NCBI GenBank assembly: GCA_001247695.2
Contig: LGRX02033462.1
Coordinates: 61,578 to 125,577, forward strand
Direction of reading: 5' to 3'
DNA: 64,000 bases
Source of the DNA: Cymbomonas tetramitiformis
Lineage: Eukaryota > Chlorophyta > Pyramimonadophyceae > Pyramimonadales > Pyramimonadaceae
The notes below the pieces were generated by a model, which was not told where the DNA came from, made no database searches, and saw nothing but the letters and a program-made list of their open reading frames with translations. Position 1 is the first letter of the stretch. The number at the start of each line of letters is the position of its first letter. Shown piece after piece: positions 55,094 to 64,000 of this stretch. Made by a program: the position numbers and the translations under genes.

Positions 55094-57547
55094 ATGACTA
55101 CACCTTCATCCACTTCGATTCCGCCGGACCCTTCCGGCGCAACTCCGGTGGTGCTTCCAGCTCCACCTCCAGTGTCAAAGCGTATACGCCTAGACACGAT
55201 CTTCACCATGGACCCCGGGGCGCATTACGCCAAGACCCCGGCGACGCCCGGATTGGCTATCACCGCAGCGACGCGGAAAGCTATCCGGCTACTTCGCAAG
55301 GAGGGATTCGAGGGCACCGTTGCCAAGAACGTGTTGTCCTCGGTCCTTGGAGCGAAAGACACTCGTTTCACCGCCGGCGAGAAGCACGCCGGCCTCATTT
55401 GGCTACACCTCGTGGAGGCAATTGAGAAACACTTCGTGAACGAGTACGAGAACTTCGTTGATTTATTTCGACTCACCGACTCCACCGTCGAGTGCTCCGA
55501 GGACGCCAACGACCTCCTCTACGTCACCCTCGAGCACTTGATCAAGCCCGGGTCCGATGCCCGGGCTTGGCTTGACTCTTCTGGCCGGGAGTTCCCCAGC
55601 GACGGCAAGCGTGCCTTGCTGGAGATATCCCGGCGCTTGGACGACCAGACCGAGCCTCTCGACGCCCTTCAGCTCCTCATCGAGATCCGCTTCGAGGCCA
55701 ACGTCGACCCGGACGCCCGTATTCGTCGTTTCAACGAGCTCGTGGCCGACGCCTCGCACCAATTGGGCGTGCCGCTCAAGCCCGACGTCGTAAAGAAACA
55801 CTTCCTCTCCGCGCTTGACAACGACTTCTTCTCCGCCATGAAAGCGGAGTATCGACGTGTTGATCAACGTCAAGCCGTCGACATCTTGGACCTTCAGTCT
55901 CGCCTACGTGAGGAATTCAAGGAGCTCACGAAGTACTACAAGAAGAAAACCGCTACGTCCGTTCCCCTCGTCGCCGCGTACTACGAGCACGCCCGTGGAC
56001 ACCGAGATCATCACGCCACGAGTGACTGCGGGGACACCGCGTTACTCGACCTTGTGCGCGATATGCGCAAGGAGCTCTCCGCCGTTCGTCAAGAGCTTTC
56101 CGACGTTCGCAACGATCTTAAGGGCGGACGCGGACAAGGCCAAGGGGAGCACGACCGTCGCTCCTTCTTCGATAAGAACTTCGTCGACGCTCGCCATGAT
56201 CGTGGGCGAGGCCAACGGGGGAAGGGCAAAGGCAGATGCAAAGGCAAAGGCAAAGGCGCATTCTATCGGGTTGGGGCGAAGTCCACCGTGGACTCCGCCT
56301 ATCACGTGGCGACCGAGACGTTCGTTCCCGCTTGCACGATGCCCGGCTGCGCCGGATGCTATCACCCCGCGAGCGAGTGCCCCGAGCTCTCGATGCACTT
56401 GTGCAACGCCAACGACGACAACGTCAAGGCGGCGCACCTCGCCGAGCTCGTGACCGCCGAGATGCAGAGTGCCTACGACGACGAGGACGACGAGGCCTTC
56501 GCCGAGCTCTGTGACTCCTACGGCAAGGCGGAGGTCCACAAGGGACCCACCGCCAACACCTTCGCCTCGCACGACGACCACCGCTCTGATGGACATTCCC
56601 TTCGAGCACAATATTCTGGCCTACGAGAGATTTCTGCGGTGAAGTTCACCGTAGACCCGCCTCTGGCTGCACGTTCGGTGGTGTTCGAGGATTCGAAACC
56701 CGCCGGCGACCCTCCTCGCGTTGCCTTCACCGCCGAGAAGACCGCGAAGATCATCCCCACCGTCAAGACAACGCCTACGATTGTGCACAACGACGAGCGC
56801 GCACTTGGCACCTTCGACAAGTGGGCGAACTACGTGAGCCCCGTGTTGGACATGACGCCTACGGTCGTGGGCGCGCACTTCGACAAGTTCACCCTCACCG
56901 CGGACCCGTTCGACGAGACCGAGGATGAGGATGCCTGCGAGACCGAGGACAACGACGAGACGGCAGAGGTGGTGTCTATTCTGCCGCCGGAGCACGTCGA
57001 CCTTCAGACGTGCCCCCACGCCGTGTACCGCAACACGGACTCTCTTGGGGGATGCCGTTACTACGGTGAGCTCGTGAGCCCTGGACAGCACTACGAGTTG
57101 CGCGACGGTATCGCCGTGCAGACCGCAGCAGGCGCCGCGTTTGATGCTACGACTCCGCCGCAGCCACCGCCACCTCGCCAGAGGGTTGGTGGTGGTCGCA
57201 AGATTGGATTGCTCCAGACAGCTCTCCTCTCTACACTCTTCTTCTGCACTTTCGTGTTCCTGACCGACGAGTGCGACGCAACGGTTGTCGCCGCGCAATT
57301 CGCGCAACCGTTGCACTACGAGATTGACTTCGACTCTGCGACACCACCCGCACAGGGGTTGGTGGTGTCACAGCACAACATTGTCGCCTTCGACGCCGCC
57401 ACCGAGGACTTCTACGAGGACCCGGGACCTGGCCGCAGCGAGATCGAGGCCACAGGAGACTTGTATTTCAGAATTCGCGCTTTTCGAGCCCTACGGGGGG
57501 AGATAGAATCTGAGATCCTACACCGCTTTCCGCACGTAGTAGACTGA
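55094..57547 (+). CDS. Gag-like protein of element 3
   Basis: 817 residues, intact. The start ATG 55094 (MTTPSSTSIPPDPSGATP) is followed by the capsid-like helical region shared with elements 1 and 2 (VAKNVLSSVLGAKDTRF, PDVVKKHFLSALDNDFF, YRRVDQRQAVDILDLQ). Then come a Gly/Lys/Arg-rich basic stretch (GRGQRGKGKGRCKGKGKG), a zinc knuckle CTMPGCAGCYHPASEC at about residues 413-429 (C-x4-C-x4-H-x4-C), an acidic run near 611-625 (DETEDEDACETED) and a hydrophobic segment near 704-724 (LLQTALLSTLFFCTFVFL). No active protease motif. It should assemble and bind RNA by analogy with Gag; the hydrophobic segment suggests membrane association. Confidence 0.85.
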   Translation: MTTPSSTSIPPDPSGATPVVLPAPPPVSKRIRLDTIFTMDPGAHYAKTPATPGLAITAATRKAIRLLRKEGFEGTVAKNVLSSVLGAKDTRFTAGEKHAGLIWLHLVEAIEKHFVNEYENFVDLFRLTDSTVECSEDANDLLYVTLEHLIKPGSDARAWLDSSGREFPSDGKRALLEISRRLDDQTEPLDALQLLIEIRFEANVDPDARIRRFNELVADASHQLGVPLKPDVVKKHFLSALDNDFFSAMKAEYRRVDQRQAVDILDLQSRLREEFKELTKYYKKKTATSVPLVAAYYEHARGHRDHHATSDCGDTALLDLVRDMRKELSAVRQELSDVRNDLKGGRGQGQGEHDRRSFFDKNFVDARHDRGRGQRGKGKGRCKGKGKGAFYRVGAKSTVDSAYHVATETFVPACTMPGCAGCYHPASECPELSMHLCNANDDNVKAAHLAELVTAEMQSAYDDEDDEAFAELCDSYGKAEVHKGPTANTFASHDDHRSDGHSLRAQYSGLREISAVKFTVDPPLAARSVVFEDSKPAGDPPRVAFTAEKTAKIIPTVKTTPTIVHNDERALGTFDKWANYVSPVLDMTPTVVGAHFDKFTLTADPFDETEDEDACETEDNDETAEVVSILPPEHVDLQTCPHAVYRNTDSLGGCRYYGELVSPGQHYELRDGIAVQTAAGAAFDATTPPQPPPPRQRVGGGRKIGLLQTALLSTLFFCTFVFLTDECDATVVAAQFAQPLHYEIDFDSATPPAQGLVVSQHNIVAFDAATEDFYEDPGPGRSEIEATGDLYFRIRAFRALRGEIESEILHRFPHVVD

Positions 57548-57730
57548 CACCACGGGTGCAGCTACGTTAGCTAGTTTCAGACCGTAAATTAGCTTCGTGT
57601 TGCTGAAGGGGACCGTCCGGGCAGATTTATCATGCACCGGCCTCCCGCTTAGCTTGTTTCTGCCTTCTGGCATTTGTTGATTTTGTTACCGTTTAGGTGT
57701 GACACCACTGCTCTCTCGACAGTGGTGGTG

Positions 57731-57952
57731 TGCTGGACTGGGGTACCTTAGCAGTGCTTAGACCCCTAGTAGTTAGACTGTCTCTAGTTACGTGTGTCAC
57801 ACGTAGCAGATTCAGATCTGGCTCCGTGACCTAAACCCTAAACCCTTACGGCTATATCTGGACAGCCGTTAGCGGTTCCGTTGACTATTCACATATCCGT
57901 ATTCTGGTTTGTCTATAGCACGAGTATATATCTAGCCCACAGTATACTCACA
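57731..57952 (+). repeat. 3' LTR of element 3
   Basis: Copy of 54484-54705. The bases before it form a hairpin CACCACTG...CAGTGGTG ending in GGTGGTG, the likely polypurine-type tract. Confidence 0.93.
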
Positions 57953-58870
57953 GCTTGTAATTACGAAAAAATCGCTATTTTGGGCCTGTTTCGCCCGTTT
58001 TGAGTGCGGGTGATCATGTGGAGTGACCTGGGGGATGTAATAAGCGAGTTTAGAAGTTCGCCACACCTTGCCGCGACTATTCTAAGGTTCGCCGCATTTT
58101 TGGTTCACAGAAAAAATCTTTTCCCAGCTTGTAATTACGGGAAAAACGCGAGTTTGGGCCTGTTTCGCCCATTTTGAGTGCGGGTGATCATTTGGAATGA
58201 CTTGGGGTATGTAATAAGCGAGTTTAGAAGTTCGCCGCACCTTGCCGCGACTATTCTAAGGTTCTCCGCGTTTTTTTGTCACAGAAAAAATCTTTTCCCA
58301 GCTTGTAATTACGGGAAAACCGCTATTTTGGGGCTGTTTCGTCCGTTTTGAGTGCGGGTGATCATGTGGAGTGACCTGGGGGATGTAATAAGCGAGTTTA
58401 GAAGTTCGCCACACCTTGCCGCGACTATTCTAAGGTTCGCCGCATTTTTGGTTCACAGAAAAAATCTTTTCCCAGCTTGCAATTACGAAAAAATCGCTAT
58501 TTTGGGCCTGTTTCGCCCATTTTGAGTGAGGGTGATCATGTGGAATGACTTGGGGGATGTAATAAGCGAGTTTAGAAGTTCGCCGCACCTTGCCGCGACT
58601 ATTCTAAGGTTCACCGCGTTTTTTGGTCACAGAAAAAATCTTTTCCCAGCTTGTAATTACGGGAAAACCGCTATTTTGGGCCTGTTTCGCCCATTTTGAG
58701 TGCGGGTGATCCTGTGGAATGACTTGGGGGATGCAATAAGCGAGTTTAGAAGTTCGCCGCACCTTGCCGCGACTATTCTAAGGTTCACCGCGGTTTTTCA
58801 TGATCGAAAAGATCGTTACCTAGCTTGTAATTGCGAAAAAATCGCGATTTTTGCCTTGTTTCATCCGTTT
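57953..58870. repeat. 174-bp satellite, right block
   Basis: The word GCTTGTAATTACG (or a variant) begins at 57953, 58127, 58301, 58475, 58649 and 58823, an exact 174-bp period. Units contain CACCTTGCCGCGACTATTC and GGGTGATCATGTGGA. Confidence 0.95.
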
Positions 58871-59036
58871 TGGGTTTCCTGGTTATGCGTGTGTATGATT
58901 GTGGAGTATGAAATTACAACCGTTTTACATGTGAGAAAGGTGCCTTATGGTGTGATGCAAGCATTTCCAATGGGTACAATGTGCGGAATTTGCATCCCGA
59001 AGCTTCTCACTTCATAAACTTTACTGGCCTGTTCAT

Positions 59037-61807
59037 TTAAAATAGTGCTCCTAGGATACGCTCATGCTCCTCATCAGATATGGAGACGATCAGATTCCCA
59101 CGGACCGTGCGGGTTGTCACCTTGACATCTACACAAACTACATGGTGAGAATATGTCAAACATTTTTTCTTGCTATCTATGTAGTATTCTGTACACGTAT
59201 TTTCATTCAGCCATTCAAGATAGCGGCCTTGGATAACATGTTCTCCAATAGTAGCATGCATGTCGTAGTCATCAATCCACCCGCGCTCCTCCCGCACCTC
59301 TTGCACTCCACTAAGTGCCTTGACCAAATAGTAGGAGTGCAGCTCATCTCCACCGGAAGGCCTTGCAAAAATGTTACCTCGCGCAACTAGGACGCCCGTG
59401 TTGTGTGCGGCTTCCGCGGCGCTCAATCTTGTTTCTCGGGCTTCCGCCTTTGCTTTGGCCTTGAGGGTGAAGGGCACCCAATTGTCCACGTGACTCTTGT
59501 AGTGGCACCCTTCACAATCCGGCTCCGCCCGTGTGCATTGCCCATAGCAATACTCACAGTAGCATTGGCGCTGCCGCTTCAGGCCCACCAGCAACCCAAC
59601 CCCCGCACGGACGGAGTGCAGCGCCAAAGTGCCGTCCACCGTGTCAAAATCGGGCCCGGAGGTATCAACGTCGTCTGCTTCCACGAGGAAAAAGAAACGT
59701 TGTCCAAACGCGGAACGCCGGTTAGTGCCTTGGTCCTTGGCGAATTGAAGTTGTTCCATGCAGAAATCGTACAAATCTTCCCATACCACTTATTAGTGGT
59801 GGACATCACTGCCAGGGACGCCTCATGCTTGACTGCCACTCCCATCGCGTCTTGCTCACCTCGTGCGTGTGAAGTTTCAAAAAAGTTGCGCTGGCATGGG
59901 ATGCCGAGCCCTCTGACCCACTCTGTCGGCCGTCCGCTCTCCACCACGTCCGCAAAGGCAGTTGCGCACTTGTTTTGAGCCCCGCTTCCATCAGTCCACT
60001 CGTGGATGAAAGTTGGCAGTGGGATACCTCTCTTCACGAAGTACTCACTCACAATAAGCTTCCGCATATGTTGAATTGCGCGGTGGCTATGTGTCATGTC
60101 GTCGCTGATGAGGTATATGAGGTCCTTCACAATGACAGGGTTCGATTCCGTGGACTCCACGCCGTCCACCGCCAGAGTTGCATGCCGCCATATTACACAA
60201 CACAGAAGTGTCGCTTGTTTACATACCCAGTGCAACGACTGAATTTCCCGTGGAATGTTTAGCGAGTGGTTCTCACTGAAGTCGAACAGTATGCAACATT
60301 GTCCCAAAGGCAAGTTGGTTTTGCACATATTGAACATTTTCATGGAGTGCTGGGCCATGAAGCAATGGTGTGCATATGTCTTGAGAAATGGACAAGGTCG
60401 CCCAGCCACGCCGTCCAGCTTCAACAAGTCCCAGCTACCCTCCGGAGTCTGCCGCACGAAACTACCAGAGCAAAGGCAATTAGCAGAGTCGCCAGGCACG
60501 TGGCCAAGAAGTGTGGCCTGTAGCTTTGCCACCAGCTCGCCTATAGGGGTCTTCTTTTGTACATACTGCACTCGGTACTTGTTCTTGCCGTCCGCGTCCT
60601 GCCCAAGCAACGTATTTTCGTACGTGCTCCACTCCACCAAAGGCAGCTCCTTTGATATCTCCGAAGCACACAACTGCATATTCTGCAGACCGCTACAGTT
60701 CTCACACGAACCGTCTAAACAAGCCAGATCGTGGAACTCAGCCAGCTCGCCGTTATCTAGAACGGGCTTGGGACACATCATGGCTGCTGCAAAAGCCGAT
60801 GTAGAGCTGCCCACCTCAGCACGTCCGCAGACCATGTCTGGAAAAGCGGTTGTAGGTTTGCGGTTGGACAACACCGCCCGCTGCCCCCCCACCAATGGGC
60901 AACACGACCGGTCACCGCAGTCACACTTCGAGTGTAGGACCTCGTGTGCCCGGTGATACCCAGAAACCGCCAGCCGCATCTCCTCGTGGCATCTACAGCA
61001 ACAGGAAATGGTGTCCCGTCGAGTCAGTCTTCGGACTTGCTTCGGCTTTTTCTGCTCAAACGTGCGCAACCCAATCTTCAAACCAGGGTTCTTCTTCACA
61101 AACTTGCGATAGACCTCTAGCTGGGTCATTTCTAGCCACTGCTTTGGAGCCTTCTCCACTGTGCCATCTGCATGCCGAATCGTTAGCACATCCCGCTTGC
61201 TTGTTGACACTCGAGTGATCCCAGTACTGAGCCAGAAATCCCGTATCTTCTTGTCAATCTCAGCGTTCACCACCTGGTTAGCCAAGTTCTTGTTCTCTAT
61301 AACCAAGCCCTGAAGCATCCCGTTGCGTTGCCTATGTTCCAGCCCAAACCCAGCTCCAACAAGCAAGTTGGAGTGACCAAGCATTCCTGTTTCCACAATA
61401 GGAGATCTGATGCCCAAAACCGAGGCAACCTCCGCCATGCTCTCGACGGGCCCACCAAACGCCATTGCTGCTCCTGCCATTTGGATTGCGATGTTTTGAT
61501 TGCACCTGCTGGTGGCGAGAGCCTTGAACGAAGCCCGCAAGCTGGTGACAACTATGTTCCCAACGCGATCCGCTGGCGTGGAACATATTTTTTTTCGCAC
61601 CGCGTTTCGCACCTCCTTCGACAACGATGCGACATAGTTCGCGATCGCACCAGGGATACGCTGCGGCGCATTTGAAAACACCGTGGCCAATTTGTTGTTC
61701 CAATGAGCCAAGCTTCCCCGCGGCACCGATCCAGAGGGCGTCTGAGCTGCGGTTGCTACCTCTGCCACCGCCGGTTCAACAGGGTCCACCTTCAGTCTCT
61801 TTTTCAC
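59037..61807 (-). CDS. Large DDE-like transposase, one frameshift
   Basis: The main frame (61807 to about 59790) and the next frame (59789-59037) overlap at KWYGK/MVWEDL, so a single indel near 59790 probably splits one ~990-residue protein. A Cys-rich region (CCCRCHEEM, CDCGDRSCCP) precedes a core with CCILFDFSENHSLNIPREIQ, THSHRAIQHMRKL, IHEWTDGSGAQNKCATAF and RNFFETSHARGEQDAMGVAV. This DF(A/S)EN ... DG ... F.TSH..G..D series is found in many uncharacterised transposon-derived proteins of invertebrates and algae, and its acids could be a DDE triad. The C-terminus has another zinc-like cluster (CYCEYCYGQC...CEGCHYKSH). Superfamily not assigned. Start MKKRLKVDPVEPA at 61807. Confidence 0.6.
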
Positions 61808-62609
61808 GCGTTGGTCACTTTTTCGTCTTCTCTCATATGCGCGGCGTTTGACTGCTGTGGACGATGGCGTGGCCGCTTGCGCCTCCCCTGACCGGACGGT
61901 TGTACCAGCTGCTTCTTGTTCTGCTCCAAGGGAATCACACTAAGAAATAAACGTGGTAAAATGGTGGTAAAATGTGGTAAACTGGTGGTAAATTGTGGTA
62001 AATTGGTGTTTTACCACCATCATACTAATAGTGGCGGTATAAATCCCGTGGGTAATTTCCTATTGGTTACTGGGCACTTTTCTAACACGATTTTACCACA
62101 TTTACTTATAGCGCGGTAATTATATATTATTGTTTACCATTGCTGTATATAATTTACCATGGTACCCCCCTATGACCGGTAAACTGACCCCCAATGGTAA
62201 AATTACCACATATGACCGGTAAATTGACCCCCAATGGTAAAATTACCACATATGACCGGTAAATTTACCACGGTATGACCACGGTTGGACACGTGGCAGG
62301 CAGGATGCACTGTGACACGGACACGTGTGCAAGATTAGTGCACGTGGCAAGCAGGCATGGTATGTTACATAACTGTTACCAGATATGCTATGCTAGGATC
62401 TTGCAGGCGGCATCCTAGCTAGGAGGGTCCAACTATGTCTATCAATACGGCGTGCTATGTTTGCAAAAGCTAATTTCATACGTTATCTGCATCGGAGATC
62501 CTGCAGCTTTCCCCCAGGCCGTCTTCCAAATTCCCCGCCTGTCACACATGCAACCCATGGCATCCATCCCGCAACGCACCCTACCTTAACCATTAGCTGA
62601 GTAAACCAT
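61808..62609. other. TGGTAA-rich region upstream of the transposase
   Basis: Many (T)GGTAAA(A/T)T and TTTACCA words, and two copies of a ~41-bp unit containing ACATATGACCGGTAAATTGA at 62209-62270. No gene. Word content resembles the hAT-type MITE at 8722-9337. It probably holds the promoter side and end of the transposon, but no terminus was identified. Confidence 0.5.
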
Positions 62610-64000
62610 AAGCCGAGTCACGCTTGAATAATCACACACAACCACTTCCCAGCACAAGCCAGCACCGCGGCCGCCATAGCCAACACACAACGCGCCTCCC
62701 GTTTCATGGCACCGCCGCCCCACCTGACCCACGTGTGTGTCTCACCGCCGTCGCCAACCCCCTTGGCCGCTGATTCGCGACCGCAAAAGAAGCACGCACA
62801 AGCGCTAACAAGGGTTAGTATCCACCCACCCCGCGCCTGATTCGGCGCAAAGTGGGATAGACACCCTTGATTGATCACACAATCATGTCCCACTCCCTAG
62901 CCCAAGCCAACACCGCGCCACGCGCCTCCCGTTTCACGGCACCGCCGCCCCACCTGACCCACGTGTGTGTCTCACCGCCGTCGCCAACCCCCTTGGCCGC
63001 TGATTCGCGACCGCAGAAGAAGCACGCACAAGCGCTAACAAGGGTTAGTATCCACCCACCCCGCGCCCGATTCGGCGCAAAGTGGGATAGACACCCTTGA
63101 TTGATCACACAATCATGTCCACTCCCTAGCCCAAGCCAACACCGCGCCACGCGCCTCCCGTTTCACCGCACCGCCGCCCCACCTGACCCACGTGTGTGTC
63201 TCACCGCCGTCGCCAACCCCCTTGGCCGCTGATTCGCGACCGCAGAAGAAGCACGCACAAGCGCTAACAAGGGTTAGTATCAACCCACCCCGCGCCTGAT
63301 TCGGCGCGAAGTGGGATAGACACCCTTGATTGATCACACAATCATGTCCACTCCCCACCCCAAGCCAACACCGCGCCACGCTCCTCCCGTTTCATGGCAC
63401 CGCCGCCCCACCTGACCCACGTGTGTGTCTCACCGCCGTCGCCAACCCCCTTGGCCGCTGATTCGTGACCGCAAAAGAAGCACGCACAAGCGCTAACAAG
63501 GGTTAGTATCCACCCACCCCGCGCCTGATTCGGCGCGAAGTGGGATAGATACCCTTGATTGATCACACAACCATGTCCACTCCCCACCCCAAGCCAACAC
63601 CGCGCCACGCTCCTCCCGTTTCACGGCACCGCCGCCCCACCTGACCCACGTGCGTGTCTCACCGCCGTCGCCAACCCCCTTGGCCGCTGATTCGCGACCG
63701 CAAAAGAAGCACGCACAAGCGCTAACAAGGGTTAGTATCCACCCACCCCGCGCCTGATTCGGCGCAAAGTGGGATAGACACCCTTGATTGATCACACAAT
63801 CATGTCCACTCCCTAGCCCAAGCCAACACCGCGCCACGCGCCTTCCGTTTCAGGGCACCGCCGCCCCACCTGACCCACGTGTGTGTCTCACCGCCGTCGC
63901 CAACCCCCTTGGCCGCTGATTCGCGACCGCAGAAGAAGCACGCACAAGCGCTAACAAGGGTTAGTATCCACCCACCCCGCGCCTGATTCGGCGCAAAGTG
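62610..64000. repeat. 229-bp satellite, continues past the window
   Basis: GGTTAGTAT recurs at 62813, 63043, 63272, 63501, 63730 and 63959, a 229-230 bp period, with very high identity between copies. Units contain CACGTGTGTGTCTCACC, CCTTGGCCGCTGATTCG and TTGATTGATCACACAA. Repeated minus-strand frames of 88-91 residues arise from the repeat; 229 is not a multiple of three, so they cannot form one long protein. Confidence 0.95.

Larger units (their letters stand above)
54484..57952 (+). mobile_element. Gag-only LTR retroelement 3 inserted in satellite
   Basis: Two 222-bp LTRs (54484-54705 and 57731-57952), TG...CA, differ at only a few positions. The 5-bp target duplication GCTTG is exact (54479-54483 and 57953-57957), within the satellite word CCCAGCTTGTAATTACG. 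One gag ORF, no pol. Related in protein and layout to elements 1 and 2 but with a different LTR. Confidence 0.93.

Noticed and set aside
62618..63837. Repeated minus-strand frames of about 90 residues beginning MARCWLG
   Set aside because: They come from the 229-bp satellite; the period is not a multiple of three and each frame ends inside the next unit.

Overview
This window reads as repeat-dense nuclear DNA from a eukaryote. I found no convincing host gene, no rRNA or tRNA gene, and almost every supported coding region belongs to a transposable element. The mix points to the green lineage (an alga or early streptophyte), but that is inference and the species cannot be named from this sequence. 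The clues are a PAT-type DIRS retroelement with split direct repeats, Mutator-like elements with SWIM fingers and introns, one of them carrying a Ulp1-type protease domain, copia-style retroelements whose primer site looks like a half-tRNA-Met site, and TTTAGGG-like motifs in one LTR.

Layout. 1-3.2 kb: low-complexity noncoding DNA. 3.2-4.7 kb: decayed gag-protease remnant (-). 4.9-11.4 kb: gag-only LTR element 1 (+), its 5' LTR split by a 2.5-kb TIR element (A) and its gag split by a hAT-type MITE. 11.4-15.05 kb: a 209-bp tandem duplication whose second copy holds gag-only LTR element 2 (-). 15.05-17.38 kb: foldback element with ~700-bp arms. 17.38-22.85 kb: PAT/DIRS element with gag, RT-RNaseH-methyltransferase and tyrosine recombinase ORFs (-). 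24.8-29.4 kb: Kaonashi-like MULE gene with ULP protease and transposase domains (+), with a small spliced minus-strand gene after it. 30.7-34.9 kb: noncoding DNA with tandem arrays. 34.9-51.05 kb: one decayed Ty1/copia element broken by five insertions: TIR element B, a 6.8-kb MULE (itself broken by TIR element C), a hAT MITE and TIR element D. 51.3-54.2 kb: second MULE transposase pseudogene. 54.2-58.8 kb: 174-bp satellite containing gag-only LTR element 3. 59.0-61.8 kb: large DDE-like transposase gene (-). 61.8-64 kb: TGGTAA-rich DNA, then a 229-bp satellite running off the window.

The most notable cargo is in the 6.8-kb MULE at 40424-47195. Besides its transposase it carries a class I methyltransferase-like ORF and an ORF with an HxD...H pattern typical of 2-oxoglutarate/Fe(II) dioxygenases. 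This may be a DNA-modification pair travelling with a Mutator-type transposon. The second main result is a family of four TIR elements (A-D) sharing a 12-bp terminus near TGGCTAYTRCCC and 4-bp target duplications, but differing in the short palindromic motif next to the ends. The third is a trio of gag-only LTR elements, all encoding Gag with a zinc knuckle, an acidic stretch and a C-terminal hydrophobic segment.

Exact target duplications (CAAAT, GAATA, GCTTG, TTAT, ATTG, ATAC, CTAC, GCCTGTTG, CCACCAGG, CTGACCAAT) fix most element boundaries and give a nesting order. Superfamily names are from motif recognition, not database searches.
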